From Microbacterium cremeum (GTDB lineage: Bacteria; Actinomycetota; Actinomycetes; Actinomycetales; Microbacteriaceae), in assembly GCF_015277855.1 (NCBI RefSeq), contig NZ_CP063812.1:2666001-2730000 (forward strand): 64,000 bases of DNA. Direction: 5' to 3'. The notes under the pieces were generated by a model. It saw only the letters and a list, made by a program, of their open reading frames with translations. It made no database searches and was not told the DNA's origin. The stretch's first letter is position 1. The number at the start of each line of letters is the position of its first letter. Shown here one piece after another: positions 59,778 to 64,000 of the stretch. A program made the translations under genes and the position numbers.

Positions 59778-60638
59778 ATGCCAGAGATGCCCGAGGTGCA
59801 GGGGCTCGTCGACTTCCTCGGCGGCCGCATCACCGGCCTGAGCGTCGTGCGCGCGACGGTCGCGAACATCGCGGCGCTGAAGACCTACGACCCGCCGATC
59901 GATGCGCTGAACGGGGCCGAGATCACGGGTGCCGCCCGGCACGGCAAGTTCATCGATCTCACGACGACCGGCCCTCACCTCGTGTTCCACCTCGCGAAGG
60001 CCGGATGGCTGCGCTGGTACGACGCGCTGCCACAGACCGTCATCCGCCCCGGCAAGACGCCGATCGCGCTGCGCGTAGCCCTGAGCGACGGATCGGGGTT
60101 CGACCTCACCGAGGCGGGCACGAAGAAGTCGCTCGCGGTGTACGTCGTGCGCGATCCCGCGGACGTCCCGGGTGTCGCACGGCTCGGCCCTGACCCCCTC
60201 GATGCCGCGTTCTCGCTCGAGACCTTCGCGGCGCTCCTCGAGGGACGCCGCACCCAGATCAAGGGCGTGCTGCGTGATCAGATGATCATCGCCGGCGTCG
60301 GCAACGCGTACTCCGACGAGATCCTCCACGCGGCGAAGATGTCGCCGTACGCGCTCGCGTCGTCGCTCTCGCCCGCCGATGTCAGCCGCCTGTACGACGC
60401 CATGACCGAGACGCTGACGGATGCCGTGGCCGCGGCATCCGGCAAGCCCCCCGCCGAACTGAAAGACGCCAAACGGCGTGGCATGCAGGTCCACGGTCGC
60501 CGCGGCGAGAAGTGCCCGGTATGCGGCGACGAGGTGCGCAGCGTTTTCTTCGCCGACAACTCGCTCGAGTACTGCCCGACCTGCCAGACGGGCGGCAAGA
60601 TCCTCGCGGATCGGCGCCTGTCGCGGCTGCTGAAGTAG
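59778..60638 (+). CDS. Fpg/Nei-family DNA glycosylase
   Basis: A 286-residue DNA repair enzyme that removes oxidised bases and nicks the site. Starting at ATG 59778 gives MPEMPEV, so that after Met removal the N-terminal Pro-Glu of this family is in place. RTQIKGVLRDQMIIAGVGNAYSDEILH is the H2TH region. A zinc finger has CPVC and CPTC pairs 18 residues apart near the C-terminus. Whether it acts as Fpg or Nei is not clear. CAGGAT lies six bases before the ATG. Confidence 0.93.
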   Translation: MPEMPEVQGLVDFLGGRITGLSVVRATVANIAALKTYDPPIDALNGAEITGAARHGKFIDLTTTGPHLVFHLAKAGWLRWYDALPQTVIRPGKTPIALRVALSDGSGFDLTEAGTKKSLAVYVVRDPADVPGVARLGPDPLDAAFSLETFAALLEGRRTQIKGVLRDQMIIAGVGNAYSDEILHAAKMSPYALASSLSPADVSRLYDAMTETLTDAVAAASGKPPAELKDAKRRGMQVHGRRGEKCPVCGDEVRSVFFADNSLEYCPTCQTGGKILADRRLSRLLK

Positions 60639-60655
60639 CGCGGGGGGCTTCCGCC

Positions 60656-60792
60656 GTTTCGTCTCGCTCGTCCCTCGCTCGCTCGACGACCGGCCCGGAA
60701 GCCCGGACGCCCGGTCTCGCCCGGCGCTCGCTCAACGACCGGCCCGGAGGCCCGGACGCCCGGTCGTTGAGCGAGCGAAGCGAGACGAAACG
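60656..60792. repeat. REP-like palindrome between the glycosylase and glpK
   Basis: Outer arms CGTTTCGTCTCGCTCG (60656-60671) and CGAGACGAAACG (60781-60792), inner arms CGCTCGCTCAACGACCGG (60725-60742) and CCGGTCGTTGAGCGAGCG (60760-60777), which pair perfectly. Between them the words CCGGCCCGGA(A/G)(G/G)CCCGGACGCCCGGTC are tandemly repeated. The right arm ends one base before the glpK stop codon. It is the clearest member of the family also seen at 3841-3932 and 5781-5910. Confidence 0.85.
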
Positions 60793-62331
60793 CTACGAGC
60801 CCGTCGTGCCCATGAGGATGCGCGCGTCGTCGTCGACCCAGTCGAGCGACTTCGACACGGCCTTGCGCCACATGCGGCACCGGCGTTCGCGCTCGTCCTG
60901 CGGCATCCGCGGCTCGAAGCGCACATCCTCCCGCCAGTGCGACCGCAGCTCGTCGCGGTCGCGCCACACGCCCGTCGCGAGTCCCGCCGCGTACGCCGCG
61001 CCGAGCGCCGTCGTCTCGACGACCTTCGGGCGGACCACCGGGATGCCGAGGATGTCGGCCTGGAACTGCATCAGCAGGTCGTCGCGGGTCATTCCGCCGT
61101 CGACGCGCAGCTCGGCCAGCGCGCGGCCGGTGTCAGCGACGACGGCGTCGATGACATCGCGCGTCTGGAAGGCCGTCGACTCGAGGGCCGCCCGCGCGAT
61201 GTGCGCCTTGTTGACGTAGCGGGTGAGGCCGACCAGGGCCCCGCGCGCGTCGGGGCGCCAGTAGGGGGCGAACAGACCCGAGAACGCCGGAACGAAGTAT
61301 GCACCGCCGTTGTCGTCGACGGAGGCGGCGAGGGTCTCGACGTCTTCGGAGCGCTGGATGATGCCGAGGTTGTCGCGCAGCCACTGCACGAGGGATCCGG
61401 TCACCGCGATCGAGCCCTCGAGCGCGTAGCGTGCAGGCTCGTCGCCGACCCGGTACGCGAGCGTGGTGATGAGCCCGCTGCCGGAGCGCACGATCTCGGT
61501 GCCCGTGTTCACGAGCAGGAAGTTGCCGGTGCCGTAGGTGTTCTTCGACTCGCCCGCGTCGAAGGCGGCCTGCCCGAACGTGGCGGCCTGCTGGTCGCCC
61601 AGGATCCCCGCGATCGGCACGCCGTCGAGAATCGACGGCAGCTGCGAATGCCCGACGACCTCCGACGACGACCGGATCTCGGGCATCATCGCCCGCGGGA
61701 TGCCCCAGACCTCCAGCAGCTCGTCCGACCAGTCGAGCGTGCGCAGATCCATGAGCAGCGTGCGCGAGGCGTTCGTGACGTCGGTGACGTGGATGCCGCC
61801 GCGCGCGCCCCCGGTGAGGTTCCACACGACCCACGTGTCGGGGGTGCCGAAGAGCAGTTCGCCCGCCTCCGCCGCGGCTCGGGCGCCGGGCACGTTGTCG
61901 AGGATCCACGCGATCTTCGAGGCCGAGAAGTACGTCGCGAGGGGCAGGCCGGTCTGCGCCGCGAAGCGGTCGGCGCCGCCGTCGGCGCTCAGCGCGTCGA
62001 TGCCGGGCTGCGTGCGGGTGTCCTGCCAGACCAGCGCGTTGCGCACCGGCCGGCCGGTGCGCTTCTCCCACACGATCGCGGTCTCGCGCTGGTTGGTCAC
62101 GCCGATGGCGGCGATGCCGGATGCCGTGACCCCGGCACGCGTGAGGCACGAGGCGATGACCCATTCGGTGTTGGTCCAGATCTCGACAGGGTCGTGCTCG
62201 ACCCACCCGGCGCGCGGGAAGATCTGCTCGTGCTCACGCTGCGAGACGGCGACCACCGCGCCGTCGGCGTCGAACACGATCGCCCGCGTCGAGGTGGTCC
62301 CCTGGTCGATGGCCAGCACGTGGTCGGGCAC
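60793..62331 (-). CDS. glpK: glycerol kinase
   Basis: The enzyme phosphorylates glycerol to glycerol 3-phosphate. The 512-residue length is normal. The N-terminus has [16 protein letters not shown] (phosphate loop), [18 protein letters not shown], and WLLWNLTGG-like VWNLTGG; the C-terminus has [28 protein letters not shown] 62331 follows GGAAGGAGACGCC. It lies 82 bases after glpD on the same strand, so both are made together. A REP-like palindrome abuts its stop. Confidence 0.97.
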   Translation of the reverse strand: MPDHVLAIDQGTTSTRAIVFDADGAVVAVSQREHEQIFPRAGWVEHDPVEIWTNTEWVIASCLTRAGVTASGIAAIGVTNQRETAIVWEKRTGRPVRNALVWQDTRTQPGIDALSADGGADRFAAQTGLPLATYFSASKIAWILDNVPGARAAAEAGELLFGTPDTWVVWNLTGGARGGIHVTDVTNASRTLLMDLRTLDWSDELLEVWGIPRAMMPEIRSSSEVVGHSQLPSILDGVPIAGILGDQQAATFGQAAFDAGESKNTYGTGNFLLVNTGTEIVRSGSGLITTLAYRVGDEPARYALEGSIAVTGSLVQWLRDNLGIIQRSEDVETLAASVDDNGGAYFVPAFSGLFAPYWRPDARGALVGLTRYVNKAHIARAALESTAFQTRDVIDAVVADTGRALAELRVDGGMTRDDLLMQFQADILGIPVVRPKVVETTALGAAYAAGLATGVWRDRDELRSHWREDVRFEPRMPQDERERRCRMWRKAVSKSLDWVDDDARILMGTTGS

Positions 62332-62413
62332 GGCGTCTCCTTCCTCGGCGGGCCGCGTCGCCCGCGCCGACGGTCGTCCGCTCGCGCGTCGCGCGCCCGA
62401 ACGTGGGGTCAGG

Positions 62414-64000
62414 CTATCGCGCAGTCGCCTGGTCGCGTTCCCCGTTCAGCGCCCCCGGGCCGTTCCACGCCGGATCGGCCGCGTGCACGGCGGCGAGCCC
62501 CCGCTCGACCTCGGCCGAGACGCGTGCGGCGTCCCAGCCGAGCACCGGCGCGATCGCCTCGGCGACCTCGGTCGCGGCATCCGTCGTCGCCCCGCCGGTG
62601 AAGGCGATGCTGGTGCGCCGCATGAGCACGTCGTCGAGGTGCACGACGTCTTCGGTGGCGGCGAGGTGACGCAGTTCGCCACTGCTGTACGCGGGGGCGT
62701 GGTCGAGGGGCGCGTCGGCGTCGTCGGCAGCGATCGCGTCGACGACGGATGCCGCCACCGTGCCGTACCGGTCGAGCAGGGCCGCGACGCGGGCGGGCGG
62801 CAGGTCGGCCGAGTGCGCGGCGACCCACTGCTGACGCGCTCGCTCCGTGGTGGGGAAGCCGCGGCCACCGCCGATCGGCACACCCTTGGTCGAACGCCGG
62901 CGGGGCTGCGACAGCGACGCCAGGGCGCGGTCGGCGAGGTGCTCGGCCGACGCCCGGAACGTCGTCCACTTGCCCCCGACGAGACTGAGCACCTCGGCGT
63001 CGCCTCCGGTGAGCGGCTCGGACTCGATGCGGTAGTCCCGCGACACGAACCCCGGGGCGAGATCGCCGTGACCCGGAAGAGGTCGCACGCCCGCGAATCG
63101 ATGGACGATCTGCGAGCGGTCCACCGGGATCGAGGGCAGCACCTGCGACACGAGGTCGACGAAGTAGTCGACCTCGTCCTCGGTGCACAGGATCGGGTCG
63201 CGCATGTCGTGCTCGAGGTCGGTGGTGCCCACCAGCACCCGCCCCTTGAGCGGGTAGATGAGCACGATCCGGCCGTCCTCGTTCTCGAAGAACAGCTCGC
63301 GCCCGCCGGTCGCGGCCAGCAGCTCGGGGTGGTCGAGCACGATATGCGACCCCTTCGTCCCGCCCATGTACCGGGTGGGGTCGCCGAGCGCGAGGTTGGT
63401 GAGGTCTGTCCACGGGCCGCTGGCGTTGATGACGACGGATGCCGCGAACGGCGTCTCGGCGCCGGTCACGGCATCCTGGATCACGACCCGGCCGTCCTGC
63501 ACGCCGACGGCCGCGGCGTAGTTGGCGGCGCGGGCCCGGTCACCCCCTGCGGCGAGCCCGTCGCGCAGCACGTCGAGCGCGAGACGCTCCGGGTCGTGGA
63601 GGGAGGCGTCCCAGTACGTCGCGGTGTACTTCACCTCGGGGTTCAGCATCGGCAACTGCGCGAGCGACCGCTTGCGCCCGTGGAAGGTGTGACGGGGCAC
63701 CGTCCCCTTGTGCAGCAGCCCCCCGCCCCGCGAGAACGAGTCGTAGATCACGAGTCCGACCTTGATGAGCACCGCGCCCCGCTCTCGCGGCCTGCCCGCA
63801 CCGTGACGGAGGAATCGCAGCGGCGCCGAGAGCACGCCCGAGAAGGTGGCGAAGATCGGGATCGTCGTCTGCAGCGGGCGGACGTAGTGCGGGGCCATGC
63901 GCAGCAGCGCGTTGCGCTCGGTCACGGCCTCGTGGACGAGCCGGAACTCGCCGTTCTCGAGGTAGCGGATGCCCCCGTGGATCATGTGCGACGACGCTGC
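62414..64000 (-). CDS. glpD: glycerol-3-phosphate dehydrogenase/oxidase (truncated by window edge)
   Basis: The flavoenzyme oxidises glycerol 3-phosphate to dihydroxyacetone phosphate. The frame is open to the right edge, with the [23 protein letters not shown] motif at residues that follow the missing FAD loop, so the start lies outside. [26 protein letters not shown] and GTTDLEHD are typical, and the C-terminal region has [25 protein letters not shown]. It probably supplies the quinone pool next to the sdh-type enzymes and precedes glpK in one unit. Confidence 0.95.
   Translation of the reverse strand, partial: AASSHMIHGGIRYLENGEFRLVHEAVTERNALLRMAPHYVRPLQTTIPIFATFSGVLSAPLRFLRHGAGRPRERGAVLIKVGLVIYDSFSRGGGLLHKGTVPRHTFHGRKRSLAQLPMLNPEVKYTATYWDASLHDPERLALDVLRDGLAAGGDRARAANYAAAVGVQDGRVVIQDAVTGAETPFAASVVINASGPWTDLTNLALGDPTRYMGGTKGSHIVLDHPELLAATGGRELFFENEDGRIVLIYPLKGRVLVGTTDLEHDMRDPILCTEDEVDYFVDLVSQVLPSIPVDRSQIVHRFAGVRPLPGHGDLAPGFVSRDYRIESEPLTGGDAEVLSLVGGKWTTFRASAEHLADRALASLSQPRRRSTKGVPIGGGRGFPTTERARQQWVAAHSADLPPARVAALLDRYGTVAASVVDAIAADDADAPLDHAPAYSSGELRHLAATEDVVHLDDVLMRRTSIAFTGGATTDAATEVAEAIAPVLGWDAARVSAEVERGLAAVHAADPAWNGPGALNGERDQATAR

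Noticed and set aside
1..64000. tRNA, rRNA, prophage or insertion sequence
   Set aside because: No cloverleaf-like gene, transposase, integrase or phage structural gene was recognised on either strand.

Overview
The window is 64 kb of very GC-rich DNA from an actinobacterium, most likely a member of the Microbacteriaceae close to Microbacterium. The evidence is the base composition, the many GTG starts, four-base ATGA/GTGA gene overlaps, an acyl-CoA carboxylase with an epsilon subunit, a flavoprotein quinone reductase of the LpdA type, and intergenic palindromes that I associate with this family. No rRNA, tRNA, CRISPR array, phage or insertion sequence is visible. The assignment rests on sequence features only.

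Layout. 0-5 kb, minus strand: the start of a secreted wall protein, a glycosyltransferase, an LCP wall-polymer ligase, purE and purK. 5-18 kb: PH-domain protein, birA, acyl-CoA carboxylase beta and epsilon subunits, a two-component cluster with a TRAM methyltransferase, maf, the biotin carboxylase/BCCP subunit and an LpdA-like quinone reductase. 18-23 kb: purine nucleoside phosphorylase, a phosphosugar mutase, an MFS exporter behind a perfect palindrome, and an acetyltransferase. 23-31 kb: a mannitol PTS locus with its own PRD regulator, IIB-like protein, HPr, EI, IICB, IIA and dehydrogenase. 31-39 kb: hydrolase, a monooxygenase/symporter/epimerase operon, a second two-component pair and an acyltransferase. 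39-48 kb, minus strand: nucleoside uptake and breakdown (BMP lipoprotein, ATPase, two permeases, cdd, deoA, add). 48-58 kb: manC, sdhCDAB, MFS, YihY/BrkB, exonuclease III, trpS, acetyltransferase. 59-64 kb: an Fpg/Nei glycosylase and glpD-glpK.

How the genes work together. BirA sits beside the biotin-dependent carboxylase it modifies. The ABC importer brings in nucleosides that Cdd, DeoA, Add and PNP degrade or salvage. The mtl block carries a whole phosphorelay from PEP to mannitol 1-phosphate to fructose 6-phosphate. From memory, much of the order (LCP, purE/purK, birA, accD/accE/maf/accA, lpdA, deoD/pmm, add/deoA/cdd, sdhCDAB, YihY/trpS) matches the Mycobacterium tuberculosis Rv3264-Rv3336 region, so this is an old actinobacterial core with accessory blocks between.

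The most unusual signal is non-coding. Two paralogous genes for an AbiEi-type helix-turn-helix plus DUF559 (Vsr-like nuclease) protein, at 38977-39837 and 58669-59520, are each bracketed by inward-facing pairs of a short half-site. Each locus has its own half-site version (AACTCCTGAG at the first, CAACTCCGCCTG at the second). A stray copy of the first version lies by maf, and a three-copy palindrome array with a partly similar arm lies at 23022-23281. This resembles the REP/RAYT arrangement but with a nuclease in place of a transposase, and is my main candidate for an undescribed system. A second dispersed palindrome family sits at gene 3' ends, twice directly against the stop codon. A third signal is widespread leaderless transcription, with TANNNT boxes 6-7 bases before start codons.
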